A stretch of 25,000 nt of DNA from Chondrilla cf. caribensis (lineage: Eukaryota > Porifera > Demospongiae > Chondrillida > Chondrillidae): assembly GCA_964020155.1 (NCBI GenBank), contig OZ026547.1, positions 200,001 to 225,000 on the forward strand. The letters run 5' to 3'. A program made the translations under genes and the position numbers. The notes beneath the pieces are model-generated. The model searched no databases. It worked only from the letters and a program-made list of their open reading frames with translations, and was not told the origin of the DNA. How positions within the stretch are numbered: position 1 is the first letter of the stretch; each line of letters opens with the position of its first letter. Positions 8,844-18,170 of the stretch are shown piece after piece.

Positions 8844-9587
8844 GTATACACTCACCCACTCACCAGTACACACACTCACCCACTCACCAGCACACACACT
8901 CACCATCACACACTCACCATCACACGCTCACCATCACACACTCACCAGCACACACTCACCAGCACACACTCACCAGCACACACTCACACTCACCAACACA
9001 CACACACCAGCACACACACACTCACCAACACACACACACACACTCACCAGCACACACTCACCAACACACACACACTCACCAACACACACTCACACTCACC
9101 CCAACTTTTCACTGTTGATCACACCTCCCATTATCCACAGGGGCACTCCCATCTCTCTGGCATACACCATCATGTGACCCTCATTCATTCCAACGACAAA
9201 CGGCTTGCTTCGAAGCAGCTCTCTGATCTCCGTCACATCCGAAGGGTTCGTGATGTCGACAGGATGTACGGAGAAGGTCAAGTTGATGGGATCCTTCTGT
9301 CGGGAACGTTCCTTCTGCTGTGCTCGGGTGAAGTGAGCTATCAGTACAGCAAATTCCGTCCCTTCAGATCGTACTTGTGAGAGGTACAGCAGAGAGTGTG
9401 GGAATTTGAGTGTTATGGGATGATTGAATCTGATAGGCTGGTGGTTCCCGATCATTTCTCGTGATGGGGTCAGTTTGATCAAAGGGGTCACCGGAGAGAA
9501 AAATGGCATTTCTGAAGAGAAAAGTAAGTCAAAGTGATGTGTGGGTTGAGTTTGTTTGCTGGTGTGTGTGGGGGGGGGGGGTTACTG

Positions 9588-9673
<86 letters not shown>

Positions 9674-12600
9674 ATGGGTTACTGGTGTGTGTGTGTGTGG
9701 GGTTACTGGTGTGAGTGTGTGTGTGTGTGTGTGGGGTTACTGATGTGTGTGTGTGCGCTAACAGTCCCACCTTTAGCAGCTACATTACAAGTCTTAGTGT
9801 TGACAACGACCAAAGGTCTCCACATGGAAGAGGCGGACAGCTCAGGGAAGAATAGGCTGTCGTATGGGGATATGGCCCCCGGGGGCACATGAAGGGTAAT
9901 GTCGGAATTTCCTGGTTGGAGGGTACCCCCAGAGTAGCTGAAGGGGTAGGCTGCATAGTGGGTGAAATCCACTCTTGAGGGGAGATCGCCGAAAAATTCC
10001 AACTTCTCCAGGTTGTTTGTGGACTTTGAAGGCGTGCCTGTGTTTTGTGGGTGTGGCAACGTTGGCGGGAGTATCTGTACACGATACGTGGGACTCTCGA
10101 ACCCACTGTCCCCATTGATGGCACTGTCCATGCTCTTGGCCTTGAACAGGACTCTCTCGGGCGGATCTTCGTCGTCTGTATCAGAAAGATGAAGCATCTT
10201 CCCACTAGAGATAGCCTTCATTTTCTTCTTTGAGAGTCGTTTGTTCCGGGTGAAAGTGTCCGAGTTGTAACTCTCACCTCCTTCCGACTCATGCATGTCT
10301 GACTCCTCCCCTTCATCCTGGATCGTCTCCAAGCCCCGCCCCTCGTACACTCCCTCCACGTCGACGTCACTTCCAGTGCAGAACTCAAATTCGTCCTCGC
10401 TGGACGGTAGCCTCCCCCTCTGAACTGCACTGCTCTTCACGTCGTTCTTCTTCTTCCTTTTCTGTGACTCCTGGAACTTCTTCTTGAAGATCTGCTCCAC
10501 CAACTGGCTGCGCTCCTCGGGTTCAAAGGTGAAAGCCTTTCTGGAGCTGTTGCCCGTGGCAACAGGTGTGGAGATGTGTGGTCCAGGATGATTGACAATG
10601 GTTTGTGTATGGTGAGCATCCGAGCGGTTCCTGGAGAGGGTATTCCTGGAGAGAGAGGAGGAGGGTCAACACACAGACTGTTCAGAGTGCGATATTGTTC
10701 ACACACCAACACAACCACGCCCAACTACGCAATGCCCCACCCACCAACACAACCACACCCAACTACACAATCCCCCACTCACCAATACAACCACACCCAA
10801 CTACACAATGCCCCACCCACCAACACAACCACACCCAACTATGCAATGCCCCACCCACCAACACAACCACACCCAACTACGCAATGCCCCACCCACCAAC
10901 ACAACCACACCCAACTACACAATGCCCCATCCACCAATACAACCACACCCAACTACACAATGCCCCACCCACCAACACAACTGCACGAAACAACGCAATG
11001 CTCCACCCACCAACACAACCACATCCAACTACATGATGCCCCACCCACAAACACAACCAACTACGCAATGCCCCACCCACCATCCTCAAAACAGACCAAA
11101 TATTTGCTCTGCCACACAATATATGTATGTATAACACGATATCAAGTCAGTCATACCGTAGGGTCCGAAATTTCCCATTTCCCGATGAACTGTTGTCATG
11201 GTTACTACCAAGTGACAGCGGAGTATCTGTAGCGATGGCTTTGTCCAGTGGAAAGGTTTCCCGGAACGTGGTCCCAAGCACTCCCCTCCCGAGGAGCTGC
11301 GGTAGGGCTATGGCCTCACCTTGAGAAACAATCCGAAGAGAAATAAATGCTGAATGAACAGAATGATTGTGTGAATGAGGGGGTGGGCATGAGTGAGGGG
11401 GAGGGTGTGAGTGAGGAGGGTGTGAGTGAGGGAGTGGGTGTGAGTGAGGGGGCGGGTGTGAATGCAGTAGATTGAGTCATCTCATGTATTTAAACTGGTG
11501 GATGTTGTTAGTAGTGTTCAGTAAAACGATTTCCAGTAGAACCTCACAATCGAGACCACCTATGGGACCAGTCAAAGTGGTCTCAGTTGTGAGGTTGTCC
11601 TAATTCTGACAAGGAATGTGTATAGAATAATAGTTGAGGAACCAATGGACCATGAAGTGGTGAGATTGCGTCAGTTCATACTCCTACAGACTAAAAACAC
11701 TAAACAACAATTCAAACAATGAGTCACACCCAAAATATGGACAGAAGGTTCCACTAATCAATAGAACAAAGTAATGTTCCTGCTGTGGTGATTAGCAACA
11801 GTTTGGCAAGGAAGCGTCTGTGCACAGTGGAATGGACCTAGTTTGTGTACAGTAGAATGGACCTAGTTTGGGCAGGTGGTGTGTCTGTCATCACATGAAG
11901 TGTCAATATTTATCTTTTACAGCAAAAACAACTTTCACAGCTGTTTGCCAACTTGAGGTCAATGTTTAAAAACAATCAAACCTGAAAGGGACCCTTGTTA
12001 CTATAAATAGACTGTGTTATGTAAACATGTCATCTTGTTATTTATAGTAACAAATGAAAATTAACGAGAAAAATGGCCGAAAAGACACAATCACAGAAAC
12101 CCATTCCTGCTCATCCCCTCACGGTCTACCTCAACGCATCAACACTTGTAACCATCTGCAATTCCATAATATACATCCATTTTTTATCAATAACAATTAT
12201 CCAACACCAACACACCCCACATGCGTCTGTGTGTGCCCTCCCACCACCAACACACCCCACAAGTGTCCGTGTGCGCCCTCCCACCACCAACACACCCCAC
12301 AAGTGTTTGTATGCGCCCTCCAACCACCAACACACCCCACAAGTGTCCGTGTGTGCCCTCCCACCACCAACACACCCCACAAGTGTCCGTATGTGCCCTC
12401 CCACCACCAACAGACCCCACAAGTGTCCGTATGTGCCCTCCCACCACCAACACACCCCACAAGTGTCCGTATGTGCCCTCCCACCACCAACACACCCCAC
12501 AAGTGTCCGTATGTGCCCTCCCACCACCAACACACCCCACAAGTGTCCGTATGTGCCCTCCCACCACCAACACACCCCACAAGTGTCCGTATGTGCCCTC

Positions 12601-12898
12601 CCACCACCAACACACCTTCCTTCGTGCTCTTGATGGTCCGGATCACCTCTGCCCAGTACCACATCTCCACATCGCTGTGCGCCTGGAAGAAGTACTTTCT
12701 CCTCAGTGTGGTGAGGCAGATAACATTAGACCTCTTTTTGTAGAACAACCCCACCTCGATATGAATGCACTCCCTGAGGTCGATGGCTCCCTTTAGTGTG
12801 TTCATACTGCCTGACTCGTAATATTCGATGGTCTTGTTAGGGTGGATAACAAAGTATCTCTTCCTCCATCTCTGAGTATTGGAGAGGAAATTGTGCTG

Positions 12899-12945
<47 letters not shown>

Positions 12946-12957
12946 CGTGCGTGCGCG

Positions 12958-12989
<32 letters not shown>

Positions 12990-13079
12990 TGTGTGCATTC
13001 ACATGCTCACTCTTGTATATACGTATGCATGTCATATTTTGTATGTGTGTGTGGGTGAATCTATCATAGCACACACACA

Positions 13080-13140
<61 letters not shown>

Positions 13141-13240
13141 TCAAGGTAGTTCTTGCTGTTGCAATAGGAGGACTCTTGGTGAGGAATCCACTGTACACAA
13201 CAGTTGTAGCGTCATTGGTGTCGATGTTGAACATTGCCAT
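7536..13240 (-). CDS. PH - ZU5 - UPA-like scaffold/docking protein (8 coding exons, about 771 aa)
   Basis: Exons in transcript order: 13139-13240, 12616-12895, 11157-11319, 9771-10645, 9100-9511, 8496-8652, 8074-8229, 7536-7706. All junctions are GT-AG, and successive phases agree (0, 1, 2, 1, 2, 0, 0), which is strong support. The start ATG at 13238-13240 is preceded in frame by TGA. Residues 14-122 form a PH domain close to the GAB type, starting [12 protein letters not shown], with WRKRYFV and the conserved C-terminal Trp at 115. Residues 129-417 are a linker with a basic cluster (236-248), acidic stretches and DSGFES at 361-366. Residues 418 to about 515 form a ZU5 domain ([32 protein letters not shown]). 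About 617-771 resemble UPA ([27 protein letters not shown]). A membrane-phosphoinositide-recruited adaptor is inferred. No catalytic domain is visible. Confidence 0.85.
7707..8073 (-). repeat. Intron 7 with a 74-bp tandem duplication carrying a decoy 5' splice site
   Basis: About 7940-8013 and 8014-8087 are near-identical and each includes the last bases of exon 7 plus the donor (AGAGCAG|GTGTGTTG). The duplicate at 1300-3127 has only one unit. Reading through the true donor meets TAG before the decoy is reached. Confidence 0.75.
8345..8495. repeat. (CA)n-rich part of intron 6
   Basis: On the sense (minus) strand this is (GT)n starting at the donor itself: AGA|GTGAGTGTGTGTGTG. Confidence 0.9.
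8770..9099. repeat. CA microsatellite plus CACTCACCAG-type array in intron 5
   Basis: Bases 8785-8842 are (CA)n. From 8845 to 9099 CACACTCACCAGCACA-like units repeat about twenty times. On the sense strand each unit reads CTGGTGAGTGTGTG, so the array is a series of GTGAGT donor look-alikes beginning at the real donor (9099). Confidence 0.9.
9100..9511 (-). other. Exon 5: second half of ZU5
   Basis: Acceptor TTTTCTCTTCAG and donor GG|GTGAGT. It encodes [30 protein letters not shown] and then [20 protein letters not shown]. The SP-x-V/I...F-x-x-P-(V/I)-x-L-x-x-PHS pattern is ZU5. Confidence 0.85.
9568..9758. repeat. (GT)n microsatellite and GGGTTACTGGTGTG repeats in intron 4
   Basis: A (GT)n tract of about 80 bases starts near 9594 and is bracketed by GGGTTACTGGTGTGTGTG units (9578, 9678, 9702, 9734). 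The sense strand is CA-rich. Confidence 0.9.
9771..10645 (-). other. Exon 4: charged linker and first half of ZU5
   Basis: Acceptor CTCTCTCTCCAG and donor AAAG|GTGGGA. It encodes NTLSRNRSD..., [19 protein letters not shown], acidic and CK2-like runs ([20 protein letters not shown]), [10 protein letters not shown], and then the ZU5 strands to [10 protein letters not shown]. Confidence 0.85.
10707..11090. repeat. 38-bp minisatellite in intron 3
   Basis: About ten copies of a 38-bp unit built from ACCACACCCAACTACACAAT and GCCCCACCCACCAACACA, with point variants and one shortened copy near 11043-11070. Confidence 0.9.
11157..11319 (-). other. Exon 3: linker exon
   Basis: Acceptor TTGTTTCTCAAG, donor G|GTATGA, phases 1 in and 2 out, matching both neighbours. 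It encodes [20 protein letters not shown] and then an S/N/G-rich segment to KFRTLR. No known domain is seen. Confidence 0.8.
11370..11465. repeat. G-rich GTGAGTGAGGG tandem repeat in intron 2
   Basis: Several copies of GGGTGTGAGTGAGGG / GGGTGGGCATGAGTGAGGG. Multiple GGG and GGGGG runs on the plus strand could form G-quadruplex DNA. The transcript of the minus gene carries the C-rich strand. Confidence 0.85.
11530..11607. mobile_element. Foldback MITE fragment (CAGTAGAACCTC type)
   Basis: CAGTAGAACCTCACAATCGA...GACCAC is followed after a short spacer by its inverted copy GTGGTCTCAGTTGTGAGGTT. It shares its sequence, circularly permuted, with the 46-bp minisatellite unit at 19895-20430. Confidence 0.65.
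11608..12199. other. Unique part of intron 2, nothing recognised
   Basis: I see no exon continuing either neighbouring phase and no clear repeat beyond AGAATGGACCTAGTTTG twice near 11830-11870. Confidence 0.5.
12205..12615. repeat. 40-bp minisatellite abutting the exon 2 donor
   Basis: About ten near-perfect copies of a 40-bp unit (CACCCCACAAGTGTCCGTAT, then GTGCCCTCCCACCACCAACA). It ends exactly at the exon 2/intron 2 boundary (12615/12616), so the last unit supplies the 5' splice site GTGTGTTGGTGGTGGGAGGG on the sense strand. Confidence 0.9.
12616..13240 (-). other. Exons 1-2: GAB-like PH domain
   Basis: Exon 1 (34 codons) ends ...TARTTLK|, and exon 2 starts [20 protein letters not shown]. 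The strand pattern is [45 protein letters not shown], then the helix [13 protein letters not shown]. The VV-x-SG-(W/F)-L-x-KSPP opening is the signature of the GAB/DOS docking adaptors, whose PH domains bind PI(3,4,5)P3. Whether this one does is inference. Confidence 0.85.
12896..13138 (-). repeat. Intron 1 made of complementary (GT)n and (AC)n ends
   Basis: In transcript sense the intron opens with AAG|GTGTGTGTGTGT for about 60 bases and closes with CACGCACGCAC...CACACACACTACAG for about 90 bases, separated by roughly 90 bases. The two ends are complementary, so the RNA can form a long hairpin that joins the splice sites. Confidence 0.85.
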
Positions 13241-13950
13241 CCTTCACTGCAGCTGCCAACAGAGAGTCCAGGAGGTAGGTCACCCCAGCTGCCCACAACA
13301 GTCAACACACACACAACAGACAGTATAAACAGAGCAGGGTATCATGATAGCACACAGCCAACAGCAAGGGAACATCAGCTGCTGTTGAGTAAGTAACTTA
13401 CAGAATTGAAAACTGCTGATAATCGTCTTTCAACCTTCTGACAACCAGCTGCTGGGGGTCAACAATGGAGTTATTTCTCCCAGATCAGAAAACAGCTGAA
13501 GAACCTGCTGTTTCTCTTTTGAAACTCTTCTCCTGTAGAATCCGAGAACAAGCAGCACACTCCAATCACACTCGCAGAGAGAAGGGTGATTAACTAACAC
13601 TAGTGCACTTTTCAGTGTAGATATACTGCTCAATACAGCAATAGATGCCATTGAAGGCTAGGTGTGTACACACACACACATAATTACAGCCAGTGTTGGC
13701 AAACCTGCCAGCATACAAGGACCACTACATGTTGGCAAATAGTACCACAAAGAGCTGAATGTGCTCGCATATAAGCCCACACTATGAGGTAAGAATATCA
13801 TATTAACCACTGGCATCAAATAAGAGGATGTGCGACATATTTGGACAACCCATATGAGTGCATATGGAATTCCACTGCGTAAAGTCTGTAATGATGGGAG
13901 TCATTGAGACTGTGATGATAGTATGTCAGTATGTGAAAATCACAAACTGT
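13241..13950. other. Upstream region of the PH-ZU5 gene, no supported exon
   Basis: Contains the 5' leader of the minus gene. A possible 5'UTR acceptor CTCTCTGTTGGCAG lies about 20 bases before the start codon. A 73-codon open frame at 13430-13651 on the minus strand shows no family resemblance and is not called. Confidence 0.4.
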
Positions 13951-13954
13951 GGTG

Positions 13955-14258
13955 AGGGTGGGGAGATCTCAGTATGTGAGGGGATGATTATAGCAGTTCA
14001 CTCAGTACAGTCTACAATGATGGGGAGATCTCAACATATGTGGGTAGATTATAGAGGTTCACTCAGTACAGTCTACAATGATGGGGAGATCTCAACATGT
14101 GGGTAGATTATAGAGGTTCACTCAGTACAGTCTACAGTGATGGGGAAATCTCAACATGTGAGTGGATTATAGAGGTTCACCCAGTACAGTCTACAATGAT
14201 GGGGAGATCTCAACATGTGGGTAGATTATAGAGGTTCACTCAGTACAGTCTACAAAAT
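13955..14258. repeat. Minisatellite, 59-61 bp unit
   Basis: Five copies of a unit containing GGTTCACTCAGTACAGTCTA and GGGGAGATCTCAACATGTGG. The first copies are the most diverged. Confidence 0.9.
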
Positions 14259-14269
14259 GGGTATGTATG

Positions 14270-14271
14270 TC

Positions 14272-14327
<56 letters not shown>

Positions 14328-14328
14328 A
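14270..14328. repeat. (GT)n microsatellite
   Basis: About 28 uninterrupted GT dinucleotides directly after the 13955-14258 minisatellite. Confidence 0.95.
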
Positions 14329-14639
14329 CATGCATGTTTGTGCATGTGTAAACAAGAACACACCCACCACCCTCAGACATAACCTTATATGCACAAATGT
14401 GACTGGTATGACTGGCACCACGGGAGAATACACTTGCATTCCATCCTCACAACAAAACATTCGCACAACTCAATTTAGTCCAACTTGTACAGAGACACTG
14501 ATGGAGAAACCATTACTGAGGGGAAGCACTAAATCAACAATTAGATTAAAATGGAGGTGTAGAGTGATGTTGACTGTGTACATGTGGGAGAGGGAAAACC
14601 ACAGGTGAGAAACAAACGTGTTATCCACAGTGAAGGGCA

Positions 14640-15060
14640 GCCATAGTTGTCAAGCTGGCCAACATTCCATGGTCTTCAACTGTGAGGTGACTGTGGGCCT
14701 AAGCCACACTGCACAGGATATGCCCCCTCAAAAGGATATACTGCCATTTGAAGTTGCAATGTGATAGGAAGCCATTTTATTGGTTGCCATGGTACCTGAG
14801 AAATGAATCCATTTGAATTTAACTACTTGGCCATCTATATACAAATTGTACAAATTTTTGGGCTAGCTATACAAATGTAACACCAACTCCTACTGGAACA
14901 AACTTCAACACGACCAGCACTATAAAAGGTAAAGCATTTGTGAGTTTGATTATTTGAGACATAACGCCAGTCACACAACCAGACAGCCAGTACAGCCAGT
15001 GTAGACTGAGAACAGCTGCCAAATCAGAGAAACCAGCTGATTGGAATAGTGGAGTAGAGG
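14640..15060. other. Intergenic DNA, nothing recognised
   Basis: Single-copy-looking DNA without exon signals. CAGCCAGTACAGCCAGTGTA near 14985 is a short internal repeat. Confidence 0.5.
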
Positions 15061-15226
<166 letters not shown>

Positions 15227-15259
15227 CAGTAGGCTATGTTCCCCTTATAACTACAGTTT

Positions 15260-15612
15260 GTCTGTTAGTTTGGTGTGTTGGTAAACAAGTACTTATCTGG
15301 AGTGTTGATAAATAGGCACTTACTTGGAGTGTTGGTAAACAAGCGGTACTTGAAGTGTTGGTAAACAAGTGGATACTTGGAGTGTTGGTAAACAAGTGGA
15401 AACTTGGAGTGCTGGTAAACATTGTGTGTATTAGTAAATGAGTGCTTTCCTAGTATTTTGGTAAACTAGTGGTTGTCTGCTGTGTTGGGTGGACAAGAGC
15501 TAGCTCAGTGTGTTGGGTGGACAAGAGCTAGCTCAGTGTGTTGGGTGGACAAGAGCTAGCTCAGTGTGTTGGTAAACAAGAGCTAGCTCAGTGTGTTGGT
15601 AAACAAGTGATT
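15260..15612. repeat. Minisatellite with GTGTTGGTAAACAAG units
   Basis: About ten copies of 26-36 bp units. The first half uses ACTTGGAGTGTTGGTAAACA. The second half uses AGAGCTAGCTCAGTGTGTTG, in which AGCTAGCT is palindromic. The family grades from one form to the other. Confidence 0.85.
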
Positions 15613-15792
15613 GGGGTGTGATGATGTGAGGATCTTGAAGACCGCAATAGTTGATAATGTGATGGAAGCAGCTGAAATATAGAATATCGGTAAATCTCCC
15701 TCAATTCAACAAGGTTTAAATTGGGATAATTTTACAGCTGAACATTTTATCACACAACACAGAAATGTGCATATACACACAATACACATGTA

Positions 15793-15796
<4 letters not shown>

Positions 15797-15874
<78 letters not shown>

Positions 15875-15886
15875 AACACACATACA

Positions 15887-15952
<66 letters not shown>

Positions 15953-15964
15953 AACACACATACA

Positions 15965-16046
<82 letters not shown>
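15797..16046. repeat. Compound (CA)n microsatellite with a duplicated interruption
   Basis: Three long (CA)n tracts are separated by two identical interruptions, CGTGAACACACATACATGAA (15871 and 15949), showing duplication of a block of about 78 bp. Confidence 0.95.
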
Positions 16047-16047
<1 letters not shown>

Positions 16048-16596
16048 TCCGTTCATTCTTAGATCCTCAAACAAAAAAGGCAGTTTCAAAGTCAATACCC
16101 TCAATACAGCATAGAGGGAAACAATACCCTTCCATATAACCCACACAATGCAGCGATACACACACTACTCACAGCATGCCCTGCCGGTAGTTCATGATGC
16201 TTCCTATACACTCGAAGCGTATTCATCAATTGAGCACAGGGCACTGTACCAGACGTGCTCACGCCACCGGCCGCTATGAGACTGCTTGCTCTGCACATTG
16301 AGAGTGTGGTGCCGGTTAAGGTGTGGGTGAGCCCCTAGCAGTGAATAGTGGCATGTGGTAGGACTTCCCAGTGTCCACCAACACCAGGTTGGTTCTGTGG
16401 GAACACTCAGTCACTTAGCTCAAGGTTATAGAAGAGAGTTTTGAGCGACTTTAGAGAGATTTTCTCCTGGGAAGGTTCTGAGCCAGGTATGTGTGTGGGT
16501 TGTGTGTTCAGAATAGAGGAGGACAGTACTAAGGAAGTAGTGTGGAAACCTGATCTATTGGTGTTACCAGTGGTGTGTTCTCCTAGCTTTCTCCTT

Positions 16597-16774
<178 letters not shown>

Positions 16775-16869
16775 TAGTATTCTGTATATGTGTGAATGCT
16801 ACTAGTGAAGATGCTATCTGTACATTACAACTACTAAACTGGTGATCCTTACACTGTAAACCTTTTCGG

Positions 16870-17595
16870 CTGCTATGTACAGGTTACTGGTACACACAGT
16901 AGTGGGTGCCTCAACCTATAGTGGCTGCTATGTACAGGTTACTGGTACACACGGTAGTGGGTGCCCCAACCTACAGTGGTTGTTACATACAGGTTGCTGG
17001 TACACACAGTAGTGGGTGCCTCAACCAAGTGGTTGTTACATACAGGTTGTTGGTACACACAGTAGTGGGTGACCCAACCTATAGTGGCTGCTATGTACAG
17101 GTTACTGGTACACACAGTAGTGGGTGCCCCAACCAAGTGGTTGTTACATACAGGTTGCTGGTACACACAGTAGTGGGTGACCCAACCTATAGTGGCTGCT
17201 ATGTACAGGTTACTGGTACACACAGTAGTGGGTGCCTCAACCAAGTGGTTGTTACATACAGGTTGTTGGTACACACAGTAGTGGGTGACCCAACCTATAG
17301 TGGCTGCTATGTACAGGTTACTGGTACACACAGTAGTGGATGCCTCAACCAAGTGGTTGTTACATACAGGTTGTTGGTACACACAGTAGTGGGTGACCCA
17401 ACCTATAGTGGCTGCTATGTACAGGTTTCACTGGTACACACAGTAGTGGGTGACCTAACCAAGTGGTTGTTACATACAGGTTGTTGGTACACACAGTAGT
17501 GGGTGCCCCAACCTATAGTGGCTGTTATGTACAGGTTTCACTGGTACACACAGTAGTGGGTGACCCAACCTATAGAGGCTGCTATGTACAGGTGG
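16870..17595. repeat. Two-monomer minisatellite with a 108-bp higher-order unit
   Basis: Monomer A (55 bp) contains CAACCTATAGTGGCTGCTATG; monomer B (53 bp) contains CAACCAAGTGGTTGTTACAT. Both share CAGGTTrCTGGTACACACAG. A and B alternate, and CTATGTACAGG recurs at 17091, 17199, 17307 and 17415, exactly 108 bp apart. The array ends about 40 bases before the first recognised exon of the plus gene. Confidence 0.9.
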
Positions 17596-17633
17596 TATAC
17601 CATCACATATACAAACCTCTCCTCTGTCTGCAG

Positions 17634-17992
17634 TTCTCGGTGACGGTACTGGAAGGCGTGCTTCGGAGCGGAAAATGTCAACGGTCGTGCAGGACAGACT
17701 GGTGAATCAGATCCGAAACCGACTCGAAAACCCAAACCAAATTCAGAATGGGACCGAAACCAAACCTCCCCGCCCACCAGCGGCAAAGGTGAAACTTCAC
17801 AGGACCAAATCCCCCAACCCACCCAAGCCTATACCGTATCGGGAATATGCAACCAAGAAGAAAGGTGGATCCAGTAGCCCCGAATGCACGGAAGAGTTGA
17901 GTGAGAGCACCAACACTCCAAATGATGGTCAAAATCCAGTTGGTTACGCGACTGTATTGGTACACCCCAGGACTGACTCCGTGCACACCCAG
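17634..17992 (+). other. First recognised exon of the plus gene
   Basis: Acceptor CTCCTCTGTCTGCAG and donor CAG|GTCAGT. Translation from 17675 is [20 protein letters not shown]..., then [24 protein letters not shown] and [10 protein letters not shown]. In-frame sequence before the ATG ([10 protein letters not shown]) is also open, so this may be an internal coding exon. Confidence 0.75.
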
Positions 17993-18073
17993 GTCAGTTT
18001 GAGGGAAGATAGAATGATAGCAATACACACACATGCACGTATGTACATACACCTATACCCGACATGCTTGCAT

Positions 18074-18170
<97 letters not shown>

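Noticed and set aside
10576..11232. Plus-strand open frame of 218 codons rich in [14 protein letters not shown] repeats
   Set aside because: Translation of the 38-bp minisatellite in intron 3 of the opposite-strand gene.
11240..11319. GRGVLG in exon 3 resembling a kinase glycine loop
   Set aside because: No following catalytic Lys, HRD or DFG motifs exist in the gene. The match is chance.
12054..12805. Long His/Thr/Pro- and Gly-rich open frames on both strands
   Set aside because: Produced by the 40-bp minisatellite. Only the part 12616-12805 on the minus strand is coding (PH exon 2).
13430..13651. 73-codon minus-strand open frame upstream of the PH exon
   Set aside because: No homology by eye and no phase link to exon 1, which has an in-frame stop before its ATG.
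15797..16046. CRISPR-like regularly spaced repeats
   Set aside because: These are duplicated CA tracts with identical interruptions, not unique spacers. The genome is eukaryotic.
16906..17499. 197-codon open frame with VVGDPTYSGCYVQV repeats
   Set aside because: It is the 108-bp A/B minisatellite. There is no start context or homology, and it ends before the real exon.
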